A DNA stretch of 64,000 nucleotides from Amphritea opalescens (GTDB lineage: Bacteria; Pseudomonadota; Gammaproteobacteria; Pseudomonadales; Balneatricaceae). A model generated the notes under the pieces. That model made no database searches, was not told the origin of the DNA, and worked only from the letters and a program-made list of their open reading frames with translations. The DNA lies in NCBI RefSeq assembly GCF_003957515.1, contig NZ_RQXW01000017.1:21993-85992 (forward strand). Reading direction: 5' to 3'. Below are positions 8,658 to 17,240 of the stretch, one piece after another. The position numbers and the translations under genes were made by a program. How positions within the stretch are numbered: position 1 is the stretch's first letter; the number at the start of each line of letters is the position of its first letter.

Positions 8658-10661
8658 CTAAACATCCCTAGGCAAACTAATCCCAAGCTTTTTCATTCGT
8701 CTATAAATCGTCGGCCGTGATACGCCCAACTGTTTAGCAACTGCTGAGATGTTCCATCGCTGCTGACGGAGCCTATCAATCAGCATTTGCTGCTCGGGTA
8801 TAGAATTAGTCTTTTCTAACCATGGGTCTGATAAAGGCTCTGCCGATAATGTTGATGTGTCGCAAGAATTTAGTGATTGCATGGGTAAAGCAAAAGTGGA
8901 CTTATCCAACCGCCCTGCAACACACTCTTCCGGTAAATGGTGGACGGTGATCTCTCCCTCTTCGCATACCGCTTCGGCAAACGTAAGCGTGTTAACCAAC
9001 TGCCTGATATTACCTGGCCATGAGTAGCCCAGTAACGCACTCATTGCATCGGCACGTAGTCGAGCAGCTGGGTTCAAACGTTTTAGCAATAATTTGATTA
9101 GATAGTGCTTATCGACTCGTGCTTTTAAAGCGGGAAGCTTTAGCGTTGCGCCGTTTAGCCGATAGTAAAGGTCTTCTCTAAACAGCCCGTCAGCAATGAG
9201 CTGCATCACATTACAGTGCGTGGCCGCGAGTACACGGACATCAATATTAACCGGCTGAGATGTGCCAAGAGGTAACACCTGCCCTTCGGCTAATACCCGT
9301 AATAAACGACTTTGTAGCTGTAACGGCATATCGCCTATTTCATCTAAAAAAAGCGTCCCCCCGTTGGCTTCTTGAATAAGACCCTTTGCACCCTTCACTC
9401 GTCCCCCTGTAAAGGTTCCCGGCGCATAACCAAACAACTCGCTTTCAATTAATGATTCAGGAATAGCGGCACAGTTAACCGCTATAAAAGGTTGATCTGA
9501 CCGGTGGCTTGTTGCATGAATGGCTTTAGCGAGCACTTCTTTGCCAGTGCCCGTTTCACCTAAAATCAGCAGGCTAACATCACGGTGGCGTAATCGTTTA
9601 GCTAAGCTAATTGTTTGTCGCATAGCAGGGTCATCGGCACATAGCTTATCTAACGCAGGGACTGACTCCTCTTGCGAGGCGCACACCTCTGATACGTTCA
9701 ATTGGCTAAAGGTATTCGTCTTTGGCTCAATCAAAATGCCATATAACATCTGCTGAGTGCCCGAGACCCTAAACGCACGTACTCCGTCTTTACTTTCGTA
9801 AGTGATGGATAGAATATCCCGCCACTGGCACTCCAGTAGGTCTGGTAATGAAATCGAATCTTTGGAGAAGGGCCGGTATTGCGCCAACAAAGTGCGACCT
9901 GCGGTATTCGCCGCAAGGATATTCCCCTGCTCATCTAAGGCAAACAACAACTGGCCATTGACCTGAACGAGCTCTCGCGATTGATCACACTTAAAAACCA
10001 AACGGTTGCGATAGCGCCGTAAAAAATAAGCATCTTCAATCAGACGCGCATATAGTTGCGTTAGGTGTAAGGCAAAGTTTTGGCTTTCCGGCGTACGGGA
10101 TGAGTTTAATGCCGAGATATCCAATACCGCTAATAACTGCCCGGATGGATCTTTAATCGGTGCCGCCGTGCAGGTTAGACCTATATGGGAACTATCGAAG
10201 TGATCAACACGATGGCAAGTCAGCGCTTGTTGCTCTTGTATACAGGTACCTACCGCCGATGTGCCCGCGTATTGCTCACTCCAATCAGCCCCTAAGTAGA
10301 GCCCCGCTTTATGTAAACGATCGTCATCATGTTTATTACCCAAAAATTGAACGGTAATCCCCCGATGGTCGCTTAACAATAGTACGTACCCAAGACCCGA
10401 AATTTGCGTGTAGAGCTGTTCGACGCCCGCCCGTGCTACGTTCAAAAACTCATCTACCGAATCTTGATGCTCACGCAATGTTTGATGTGTAACGATGCGC
10501 GCTGGTCTGGGCTGACTGGGATCTAAACCATATTCGGTTAAACATCGCCGCCACGAACGTCCAATCAACTCATGAGTGGGCGAGTAGCTTTTATACATTG
10601 ATTGGTGTCCGCCATAACTGAGTATGGTATCGATATGACGACGCTGACTTGTGTTAATCAT
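8658..10661 (-). CDS. Sigma-54-dependent transcriptional activator, AcoR-like (GAF + AAA+ + Fis HTH)
   Basis: 667-residue enhancer-binding protein. The N-terminal half is a GAF-type sensor (about 60-210) with a PAS-like stretch (about 225-300), as in AcoR. An AAA+ domain follows: Walker A GETGTGKE near residue 365, Walker B GGTLFLDEIGDMP, an R-finger region and FREDLYYRLNG. The C-terminus is a Fis-type helix-turn-helix (WNISAVAKQLGVSRPTIYRR). The sigma-54 contact loop reads GTFTGG rather than GAFTGA. It is divergent from the monooxygenase at 11080, whose promoter carries a -24/-12 element and three upstream palindromes, so that gene is the obvious target. The inducer is unknown. Confidence 0.9.
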   Translation of the reverse strand: MINTSQRRHIDTILSYGGHQSMYKSYSPTHELIGRSWRRCLTEYGLDPSQPRPARIVTHQTLREHQDSVDEFLNVARAGVEQLYTQISGLGYVLLLSDHRGITVQFLGNKHDDDRLHKAGLYLGADWSEQYAGTSAVGTCIQEQQALTCHRVDHFDSSHIGLTCTAAPIKDPSGQLLAVLDISALNSSRTPESQNFALHLTQLYARLIEDAYFLRRYRNRLVFKCDQSRELVQVNGQLLFALDEQGNILAANTAGRTLLAQYRPFSKDSISLPDLLECQWRDILSITYESKDGVRAFRVSGTQQMLYGILIEPKTNTFSQLNVSEVCASQEESVPALDKLCADDPAMRQTISLAKRLRHRDVSLLILGETGTGKEVLAKAIHATSHRSDQPFIAVNCAAIPESLIESELFGYAPGTFTGGRVKGAKGLIQEANGGTLFLDEIGDMPLQLQSRLLRVLAEGQVLPLGTSQPVNIDVRVLAATHCNVMQLIADGLFREDLYYRLNGATLKLPALKARVDKHYLIKLLLKRLNPAARLRADAMSALLGYSWPGNIRQLVNTLTFAEAVCEEGEITVHHLPEECVAGRLDKSTFALPMQSLNSCDTSTLSAEPLSDPWLEKTNSIPEQQMLIDRLRQQRWNISAVAKQLGVSRPTIYRRMKKLGISLPRDV

Positions 10662-10832
10662 GCCTATTCCTTTGCCCGTGACTGTTATTTTTATTTCACG
10701 ATGCCATCGAGTCTACCGCTGAAAAGAGGCGTTTTCTATACTTCTTTCAGGCATGTATCTAACCTCACCCTCTGCCGTTAAATTCAAAGATTATGTATCT
10801 ACAAGCTGCATCAAATCGTTAACTAAAACCCT

Positions 10833-10897
10833 TTACACCTGTAACGTTCGTTGTCATCCAGCGTTACAGTTGTTATGTGTTCGCATTACAGATGTAA
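10833..10897 (+). promoter_or_regulatory. Three upstream activator palindromes (TTACA-N2-TGTAA)
   Basis: Site 1, TTACA-CC-TGTAA at 10833-10844. Site 2, TTACA-GT-TGTTA at 10864-10875 (one mismatch). Site 3, TTACA-GA-TGTAA at 10886-10897. Centres are 31 and 22 bp apart, close to three and two helical turns, so all would face the same side. They lie about 115-180 bp upstream of the sigma-54 promoter, the usual distance for an enhancer-binding protein, and between it and the divergent activator gene. Confidence 0.75.
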
Positions 10898-11010
10898 CAC
10901 TCAGCGAGAGCACCCAACTTAATTAATTTAACTAAAAACATACTAATAAATAAAATAATTCACATATAAATCAATTGGTTATATTTAACAAAAATAAAAA
11001 CAGTCGATAC

Positions 11011-11026
11011 TGGCACGCTTTCTGCT
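11011..11026 (+). promoter_or_regulatory. Sigma-54 (-24/-12) promoter
   Basis: TGGCACGCTTTCTGCT matches the consensus TGGCACGN4TTGCW, with the GG and GC doublets at exact spacing and one mismatch (C for T) in the -12 half. Transcription would begin near 11038, about 40 nt ahead of the ATG at 11080. This also excludes the longer upstream reading frame as the real start. Confidence 0.85.
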
Positions 11027-11079
11027 CTATCTCCTGCGTCAACGCAGCACAAAAAAAACAAACTGCACTGGAGATAGTT

Positions 11080-12894
11080 ATGACCAATACTGCACTAACC
11101 GCTACTCATCAACCCACACTGGATGCTGTCGCATGGGTAGAAACGTTAGCCGCGACTCTTAGCTCTACATCACCCGCCGACGCCGCCTCTTTATTCGAAG
11201 AAGATGGATACTGGCGCGACCTAGTCGCCTTTACATGGAATATTAAAACCATGGAAGGTCGCGACGCTATCAGCGATATGCTCACCGCCACCATGGCCGA
11301 TGCTGCACCGAGCAATTGGCAAGTTGAAGAAGACGCCACCGAAACCGATGGTGTGGTTGAGGCATGGATCACCTTCGAAACCCAAATAGCGAAAGGTCGT
11401 GGCTATTTGCGATTACGTGATGGTCTAGCATGGACCTTCCTTACCACCATGACTGAGCTAAAAGATTTTCCCGAAAAGCGTAACAAATTACGTCCGAAAG
11501 GGGCTGAACACGGCGCGAATAAAAACCGCCAAACCTGGCTCGAAAAACGTCAACATGAAGAAGCAAGTTTAGGCTACACCGAGCAGCCCTACTGTTTAAT
11601 TATTGGTGGCGGCCAAGGCGGGATAGGTTTAGGCGCTCGCCTTCGTCAATTAGAAGTACCTACAATCGTGATTGATGCATTACCTAAGCCTGGTGATACA
11701 TGGCGTAATCGTTATAAGTCACTCTCGCTTCACGATCCTATTTGGTATGACCACATGCCTTACCTACCCTTCCCTGAAAACTGGCCAGTGTTTACCCCAA
11801 AAGACAAAGTGGGTGACTGGCTAGAGATGTACACCAAGGTCATGGAGCTAAATTACTGGGGATCAACCCGCTGCACGCATGCCAAATATGATGAAGACAA
11901 ACAGGAGTGGACGGTAGAGGTCGATCGCAATGGTGAAAAACTCACCCTACACCCTAAACAACTTGTACTGGCAACCGGCATGTCAGGCATTCCCAACATG
12001 CCCGATATCCCAGGCATGGATACCTTTGAAGGCGAGCAACATCACTCTAGTCAGCATCCCGGTGGCGAAGCGTATAAAGGTAAAAAATGTATCGTGCTGG
12101 GCGCTAACAACTCAGCCCATGATATTTGCTGTGCACTCTGGGAAAACGATGCCGACGTCACCATGATTCAACGCTCATCGACACACATCATCAAATCAGA
12201 TTCGTTAATGGAACTGGTGCTAGGTGGTTTGTACTCTGAAGAGGCGGTTGAAAATGGTATGACGACCTATAAAGCCGACCTCACCTTTGGGTCTGTTCCG
12301 TTCAAGATCATGCCACAGTTTCATATTCCTGCTTATAAAGCCGTTGCAGAGCGCGATGCTGAATTTTACCAACGCCTAACCGATGCGGGATTCTTACTCG
12401 ACTTTGGTGAAGATGGTTCAGGACTATTCATGAAATACCTACGTCGTGGATCGGGTTATTATATTGATGTTGGTGCTTCTGATCTCGTTGCCGACGGTGA
12501 AATCAAACTCAAATCCGGCGTATCCATCGCCGAGATAAAACCGAAGTCGGTTGTTCTTACCGATGGCACTGAGCTAGAAGCGGATTTGATTGTGTACGCT
12601 ACCGGTTTCGGATCAATGAACGGCTGGGCCGCTAAAATCATCTCCCAAGAAGTCGCCGACAAAGTCGGAAAATGCTGGGGCTTAGGGTCTGATACCGCAA
12701 AAGATCCGGGACCTTGGGAAGGTGAACTACGCAACATGTGGAAGCCAACACAGCAAGAAGCACTGTGGTTCCATGGCGGTAATTTACACCAATCCCGACA
12801 CTATTCGCAGTATCTATCGCTGCAAATTAAAGCTCGTATGGAAGGTATCGACACGCCGGTTTACGGGCTACAAGAGGTCCATCATCTAAGTTAG
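11080..12894 (+). CDS. Flavin-containing monooxygenase (FMO/BVMO-like) with N-terminal SnoaL-like domain
   Basis: 604 residues. About 1-140 is a compact NTF2/SnoaL-like region (LFEEDGYWRDLVAFTWNIKTM). From about residue 172 there is a class B flavin monooxygenase: FAD motif IIGGGQGGIGLGARL, an FMO-type fingerprint FEGEQHHSSQHPGG, an NADPH motif VLGANNSAHDI and a late ATGFGSM block. Such enzymes insert oxygen at a carbonyl, nitrogen or sulfur centre using NADPH. The GGAG ribosome site and the upstream promoter fix the ATG at 11080. It is transcribed alone under an apparent sigma-54 promoter and is followed by a terminator, so enzyme plus activator form a two-gene inducible unit. The substrate is unknown. 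Confidence 0.87.
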   Translation: MTNTALTATHQPTLDAVAWVETLAATLSSTSPADAASLFEEDGYWRDLVAFTWNIKTMEGRDAISDMLTATMADAAPSNWQVEEDATETDGVVEAWITFETQIAKGRGYLRLRDGLAWTFLTTMTELKDFPEKRNKLRPKGAEHGANKNRQTWLEKRQHEEASLGYTEQPYCLIIGGGQGGIGLGARLRQLEVPTIVIDALPKPGDTWRNRYKSLSLHDPIWYDHMPYLPFPENWPVFTPKDKVGDWLEMYTKVMELNYWGSTRCTHAKYDEDKQEWTVEVDRNGEKLTLHPKQLVLATGMSGIPNMPDIPGMDTFEGEQHHSSQHPGGEAYKGKKCIVLGANNSAHDICCALWENDADVTMIQRSSTHIIKSDSLMELVLGGLYSEEAVENGMTTYKADLTFGSVPFKIMPQFHIPAYKAVAERDAEFYQRLTDAGFLLDFGEDGSGLFMKYLRRGSGYYIDVGASDLVADGEIKLKSGVSIAEIKPKSVVLTDGTELEADLIVYATGFGSMNGWAAKIISQEVADKVGKCWGLGSDTAKDPGPWEGELRNMWKPTQQEALWFHGGNLHQSRHYSQYLSLQIKARMEGIDTPVYGLQEVHHLS

Positions 12895-12909
12895 CCCATG
12901 TAGCACTTC

Positions 12910-12934
12910 GGCAGCGATAATCGCTGCCTTTTTT
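12910..12934 (+). terminator. Rho-independent terminator after the monooxygenase
   Basis: GGCAGCGA-TAA-TCGCTGCC followed by six T residues, 15 nt after the stop. A second hairpin, AAGCCC (12965-12970) with GGGCTT (12985-12990), lies further downstream. Confidence 0.9.
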
Positions 12935-13077
12935 ACGAACGCCTAAAAGATCAACGTCGCACTGAAGCCCACACCGAATCCTACGGGCTTTTGTACACAT
13001 CACCAATAAGCACCTTTAAACTGACAATAAACAAAGCGGGTCAAGAGGCAACAAGCAACACCTGACCCTGTCACTTT

Positions 13078-14106
13078 TTAGGCTAAGAGTTCGCGTCGAA
13101 CTATCTCTGTGCCGGCCCTTAAAGCATCGAGTTTCGCCGCGGCGACTCGACGAGACAAAGGTGCCATACCGCAGTTGGTGCACGGGTAGAGCTTGTCTGC
13201 ATCGACAAATTTCAGTGCTTTTCTCAGGGTACCGGCGACTTCCTCGGGTGTCTCAATGGTATCGGTCGCTACATCAATGGCCCCTACCATTACTTTTTTA
13301 CCCCGAATAAGTTCAAGTAATTCCATGGGAACATGGGAGTTATGACACTCTAGCGAGATAATATCGATGTTCGATTTTTGCAGTTTAGGGAACGCCTCTT
13401 CATATTGTCGCCATTCAGAGCCCAGTGTTTTTTTCCAATCGGTATTGGCTTTAATGCCATAGCCATAGCAAATATGTACAGCCGTTTCACATTTAAGCCC
13501 TTCAATAGCTCTTTCTAGCGTCGCGATACCCCACTCGTTGACCTCATCAAAAAACACATTAAATGCGGGTTCATCAAATTGGATAATATCAACACCAGCC
13601 GCTTCTAACTCTTTAGCTTCTTGGTTGAGAATGATGGCAAATTCCCACGCGAGTTTTTCACGACTCTTATAATGATCATCATAAAGCGTGTCAATCATCG
13701 TCATAGGGCCAGGTAAAGCCCACTTAATAGGTTGCTTGGTTTGCTGGCGTAAAAACTTAGCATCTTCGACAAAGACGGATTTTTGGCGAGAGACAGGACC
13801 CACAACCGTGGGGACACTCGCATCATAGCGATCACGAATTTTAACCGTTTTACGTTTCTCAAAATCAACACCGTTGAGGTGTTCAATAAAGGTTGTGACA
13901 AAGTGTTGGCGTGTTTGCTCGCCATCACTGACAATATCAATACCCGCATGCTGCTGCTCTTGTAATGACACCCGCAATGCATCCTGTTTGCCGTCGATTA
14001 ATTCCTCGCCTTGCAGTTTCCAAGGTGACCAAAGTGTCTCAGGCTCTGCAAGCCAAGTCGGTTTAGGTAGGCTGCCTGCGGTTGAAGTCGGTAATAATGT
14101 TTTCAT
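13078..14106 (-). CDS. mesD: Core MetE-type folate-independent methionine synthase
   Basis: 342 residues, equal to the C-terminal catalytic half of cobalamin-independent methionine synthase with no N-terminal folate-binding half. The zinc site is intact: HIC (His-X-Cys) near residue 215, the Glu in ISLECHN and the second Cys in PCTNCGM. The adjoining gene encodes a DUF1852 protein, and this pairing is the described MesD-MesX system, which methylates homocysteine without a folate donor. I chose the ATG at 14106; a TTG two codons earlier is possible. The strand is shared with mesX across a 44-nt gap, so they are probably an operon with mesX first. Confidence 0.85.
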   Translation of the reverse strand: MKTLLPTSTAGSLPKPTWLAEPETLWSPWKLQGEELIDGKQDALRVSLQEQQHAGIDIVSDGEQTRQHFVTTFIEHLNGVDFEKRKTVKIRDRYDASVPTVVGPVSRQKSVFVEDAKFLRQQTKQPIKWALPGPMTMIDTLYDDHYKSREKLAWEFAIILNQEAKELEAAGVDIIQFDEPAFNVFFDEVNEWGIATLERAIEGLKCETAVHICYGYGIKANTDWKKTLGSEWRQYEEAFPKLQKSNIDIISLECHNSHVPMELLELIRGKKVMVGAIDVATDTIETPEEVAGTLRKALKFVDADKLYPCTNCGMAPLSRRVAAAKLDALRAGTEIVRRELLA

Positions 14107-14150
14107 AATCAATGATATCGTCTATGTAAGTAAATGATTGAACCTAACAA

Positions 14151-15125
14151 TTAAGCGTAATTTGCTGACCATTGTTCCAGCACGGTTTGGTAAGGTTTGA
14201 TGAAGTGCTCTTCAGCAAATTTCCCCTGTTGATTGGCTAATTGGCCCCGCTCTTCTCGGTCATAAATAATTTGGGTGACTGAGTGATCCTGATTTTGTAA
14301 TTTAGGCTGATAACGCTGGCCTGCCACCGCGTTAGCATTATAAATTTCAGGTCGGTATATTTTCTGAAAGGTCTCCATCGTGCTGATCGTACTGATCAAC
14401 TCAAGGTTCGTGTAATCGTTGAGTAAATCACCAAAAAAGTAAAAGGCCAACGGCGCTACGCTATTTGAAGGCATAAAATAGCGAACCTGTAAGCCCATTT
14501 TTTCAAAGTATTGCTCAGTCAAGGATGACTCATTAGGCTGGTACTCAAATCCTAAAACAGGATGCTGATTCTCTTTCCGATAGTAGGTTTTGTTGTTAGA
14601 AACACTGAGACAGATAACCGGTGGCTTTTTAAAATGCTGCTGATAAGCCTTCGAGTTAACGAAATATTTAAAGAGTTTCCCGTGTAGCTCACCAAAGTTC
14701 TCTGGAACCGTAAATTGGGGCTGATCCTTATTATGATCCATCAGCAACACGCTAAAATCATAGTCACGCACATAGGAGGAAAAGTTATTGCCAACAATGC
14801 CGTCGATACGTTCACCGGTGCTATGATCAACAATATTCGTTTTCAGTACTTCAATGGCAGGGAAGCTCTGACCATTGCCTTCAATGTCCATATCAACAGA
14901 GATGATATCGAGTTCGACAGAATAACGATCGCCGTTAGGGTTATCCCAATGCGCTAAGGCATTAAAACGGTTATCAATCATTCTTAGGGTATTGCACAGG
15001 TTCTCTTGACGGCTCTCGCCTCTCGCCAAATTCGCGAAATTGGTCGTGATACGCGTATTTTCTAATGGACGATAGTTCTCATCGAAGCCTATGCTCTTAA
15101 TCGTAAAGGTAAAGTCTGTGTTCAT
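14151..15125 (-). CDS. mesX: DUF1852 protein, MesX auxiliary factor for MesD
   Basis: 324-residue protein of the DUF1852 family, recognised by its start MNTDFTFTIKSIGFDENY and by its place directly upstream of a core-MetE gene. In genetic work on the MesD family this protein is needed for methionine formation by MesD; its biochemical role is, as far as I know, unresolved. It has no signal peptide or membrane segment, so it should be cytoplasmic. A single MetR-like box lies about 220 bp upstream. Confidence 0.82.
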   Translation of the reverse strand: MNTDFTFTIKSIGFDENYRPLENTRITTNFANLARGESRQENLCNTLRMIDNRFNALAHWDNPNGDRYSVELDIISVDMDIEGNGQSFPAIEVLKTNIVDHSTGERIDGIVGNNFSSYVRDYDFSVLLMDHNKDQPQFTVPENFGELHGKLFKYFVNSKAYQQHFKKPPVICLSVSNNKTYYRKENQHPVLGFEYQPNESSLTEQYFEKMGLQVRYFMPSNSVAPLAFYFFGDLLNDYTNLELISTISTMETFQKIYRPEIYNANAVAGQRYQPKLQNQDHSVTQIIYDREERGQLANQQGKFAEEHFIKPYQTVLEQWSANYA

Positions 15126-15345
15126 CGTAATCGCACCCTAATGTCTGAGATAAAGCCTGAGCTTGTTTCTTGCTATTGCTAGACAGTCTCAATTTGTCTG
15201 CCGGTTTCTTCAGTGAGTCGCCTTCACCATATTTGATTTGTGCGGTTCACTAAGAATCAACGGCAATATTGTCTAGGCTTAATAGTTAGGAGTATTTATA
15301 CCCGCACTCAAACATGAATGAAAATGCTTTATATTTAACTTCTCG

Positions 15346-15358
15346 TGAATTTTATTCA
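15346..15358. promoter_or_regulatory. MetR-like box TGAA-N5-TTCA
   Basis: TGAATTTTATTCA is an exact match to the MetR consensus TGAANNNNNTTCA. It is upstream of a methionine synthesis operon, where a MetR site would be expected. The eight fixed positions would turn up about once by chance in a window this size, so position is the main support. Confidence 0.4.
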
Positions 15359-15564
15359 TAGTTGAGATATTCAACAATATCAGCGGCCATTTATTAGGGT
15401 GATTTACCCTGTTCGTTACAAGGTATTCAAACTTACACCAGGCATCAGCAACGCTCGCTGAAGGACAACTTATATCTAAGAACGTTGCCTGATACTATCC
15501 TTAATCACTAGCCTTAACCCTTAGCAGACAAGCTCTAAAAAAAACCTTAAAAACCATCAGACAC

Positions 15565-15598
15565 AAAAAACCGGTAGTCGCGTGAACGGCTACCGGTT
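15565..15598 (-). terminator. Rho-independent terminator of mmsA
   Basis: On the minus strand AACCGGTAG (from 15598) pairs with CTACCGGTT, followed by a run of T. The stem is 9 bp with a 12-nt loop, and it lies 85 nt beyond the mmsA stop. Confidence 0.88.
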
Positions 15599-15682
15599 AA
15601 TCGAAAAGCATCAAGAGACGCTGATATAAAGCGCCTCTTTGACAGGTGAATCAGCAGGGTTGCCCTACTGACTCACTGCGCC

Positions 15683-17173
15683 TTAGCTTGGGAAGGCGAA
15701 CGAAACACCTTCACGCACACCACTGGAAGGCCAGCGCTGTGTAATCGTCTTACGTTTGGTGTAGAAACGTACCGCATCTGGGCCGTAAGCGTGCAGATCA
15801 CCAAACAATGAACGCTTCCAACCACCAAAGCTGTGGTAAGCCACTGGTACTGGCAGTGGTACGTTAATACCAACCATACCCACCTGAATATTGTCAGAGA
15901 AGTAACGCGCTGCTTCGCCATCACGGGTAAAGATACAGGTACCGTTACCATATTCGTGATCATTGATCAGCTTCATCGCTTCTTCCATGGTATTCACACG
16001 GACAATCTGCAATACCGGACCGAAGATCTCAGCTTGGTAGCTTTCCATAGTCGGTGTTACGCCATCGATAAGCGTCGCCCCAACAAAAAAGCCATCATCA
16101 TAGCCTTCAACGACAGGGTTACGACCATCCACAACAATCGTAGCACCATCCGCTTCGGCGCTATCGATAAAGCCATTCACTTTCAGCTGATGAGCACGGG
16201 TGATCACTGGGCCAAAGTCATTGTCGCTATTGCTAAAGGCACCTACTTTCAACGGCGCCATCGCTGCTTTCATTTTCGCAACCAAGGTATCTGCCGCTTC
16301 ATCGCCAACCGCAACCGCGACAGACAACGCCATGCAACGCTCACCGGAAGAGCCAAAGGCCGCACCCAATAGCTGGTTAACCGCATTGTCCATGTCTGCA
16401 TCTTGCATCACGATCGCATGGTTCTTCGCGCCACCCAGTGCCTGACAACGCTTACCGTTGGCATTAGCGGTGCTGTAGATATATTCCGCAATCGGTGTTG
16501 ATCCAACAAAGCTCACCGCTTTAACTCGGCTATCGGTCAGCAACACATCAACCGCTTCTTTATCACCATTTACGACGTTGATAACGCCTTTAGGCAGGCC
16601 AGCTTCTTGTAACAACTGAGCAATAAACAGCGTGGATGATGGATCACGTTCAGACGGTTTCAGGATAAAGGTGTTACCACAGACGATCGCCATCGGATAC
16701 ATCCACAGAGGTACCATCGCTGGGAAGTTAAACGGTGTAATACCCGCGACCACACCCAGTGGTTGAAACTCGCTCCAAGAATCGATACCAGGGCCAACAT
16801 TGCGGCTGTGCTCGCCTTTTAACAGTTCTGGCGCGCCACAGGCATACTCGACGTTTTCAATGCCGCGTTGCAATTCACCGGCGGCATCATGGGAAATCTT
16901 GCCATGTTCTTCACCGATCATTTCACAGATCTTAGCGGAATTTTCTTCTAGCAATGTTTTAAAACGAAACATGACTTGAGCACGTTTCGCCGGTGGCGTA
17001 TTACGCCATGCTGGGAACGCTTGCTCTGCTGCGGCAATCGCCTCTTCAACGGTAGCAACAGACGCCAATGCGACCTGCTTGCTCTCTTCACCCGTTGATG
17101 GGTTAAATATTGCCTGTGTGCGAGCCGCGTCTGTGCGCATCTCGCCATTAATCAAGTGGCCTACAACAGTCAT
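15683..17173 (-). CDS. mmsA: Methylmalonate-semialdehyde dehydrogenase (CoA-acylating)
   Basis: 496-residue aldehyde dehydrogenase superfamily enzyme. It oxidises malonate or methylmalonate semialdehyde with NAD+ and CoA to acetyl- or propionyl-CoA. Diagnostic features are the TPFNFPAMVPLWMYP block, GSTPIAEYIY, the catalytic cysteine in GSSGERCMALS (near residue 284) and KTITQRWPSS at the C-terminus, all closer to MmsA/IolA than to other dehydrogenases. The upstream aminotransferase would give malonate semialdehyde from beta-alanine, so the pair fits beta-alanine degradation. An intercistronic hairpin separates them. Confidence 0.92.
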   Translation of the reverse strand: MTVVGHLINGEMRTDAARTQAIFNPSTGEESKQVALASVATVEEAIAAAEQAFPAWRNTPPAKRAQVMFRFKTLLEENSAKICEMIGEEHGKISHDAAGELQRGIENVEYACGAPELLKGEHSRNVGPGIDSWSEFQPLGVVAGITPFNFPAMVPLWMYPMAIVCGNTFILKPSERDPSSTLFIAQLLQEAGLPKGVINVVNGDKEAVDVLLTDSRVKAVSFVGSTPIAEYIYSTANANGKRCQALGGAKNHAIVMQDADMDNAVNQLLGAAFGSSGERCMALSVAVAVGDEAADTLVAKMKAAMAPLKVGAFSNSDNDFGPVITRAHQLKVNGFIDSAEADGATIVVDGRNPVVEGYDDGFFVGATLIDGVTPTMESYQAEIFGPVLQIVRVNTMEEAMKLINDHEYGNGTCIFTRDGEAARYFSDNIQVGMVGINVPLPVPVAYHSFGGWKRSLFGDLHAYGPDAVRFYTKRKTITQRWPSSGVREGVSFAFPS

Positions 17174-17195
17174 AATGTTATCTCTTTATTCTTTT

Positions 17196-17220
17196 TAAAC
17201 GCTGCACCTAAGGTGCAGCT
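17196..17220 (-). terminator. Intercistronic hairpin between aminotransferase and mmsA
   Basis: GCTGCACCT-A-AGGTGCAGC is a perfect 9-bp inverted repeat with a one-base centre. On the minus strand it is followed by GTTTAAAAAG. It may attenuate transcription or protect the upstream message rather than stop transcription fully. Confidence 0.55.
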
Positions 17221-17240
17221 AAATTTAGTTAAAAACGGTG

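Larger units (their letters stand above)
15126..15682. other. Intergenic region upstream of mesX
   Basis: 557 nt with no convincing gene. It holds the promoter side of mesX, a MetR-like palindrome at 15346-15358, a second palindrome TTGA-GATAT-TCAA at 15362-15374, and the mmsA terminator at its right end. I saw no SAM riboswitch core. Confidence 0.5.

Noticed and set aside
10975..11079. A longer start for the monooxygenase beginning at 10975
   Set aside because: The sigma-54 promoter at 11011-11026 lies inside that stretch, and a good ribosome site precedes the ATG at 11080.
15126..15682. SAM riboswitch upstream of mesX
   Set aside because: No recognisable conserved core or terminator switch before the start; the only strong hairpin belongs to mmsA.
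15833..16372. A 179-residue frame on the plus strand
   Set aside because: It lies entirely antisense within mmsA, a clear gene, and has no family features.
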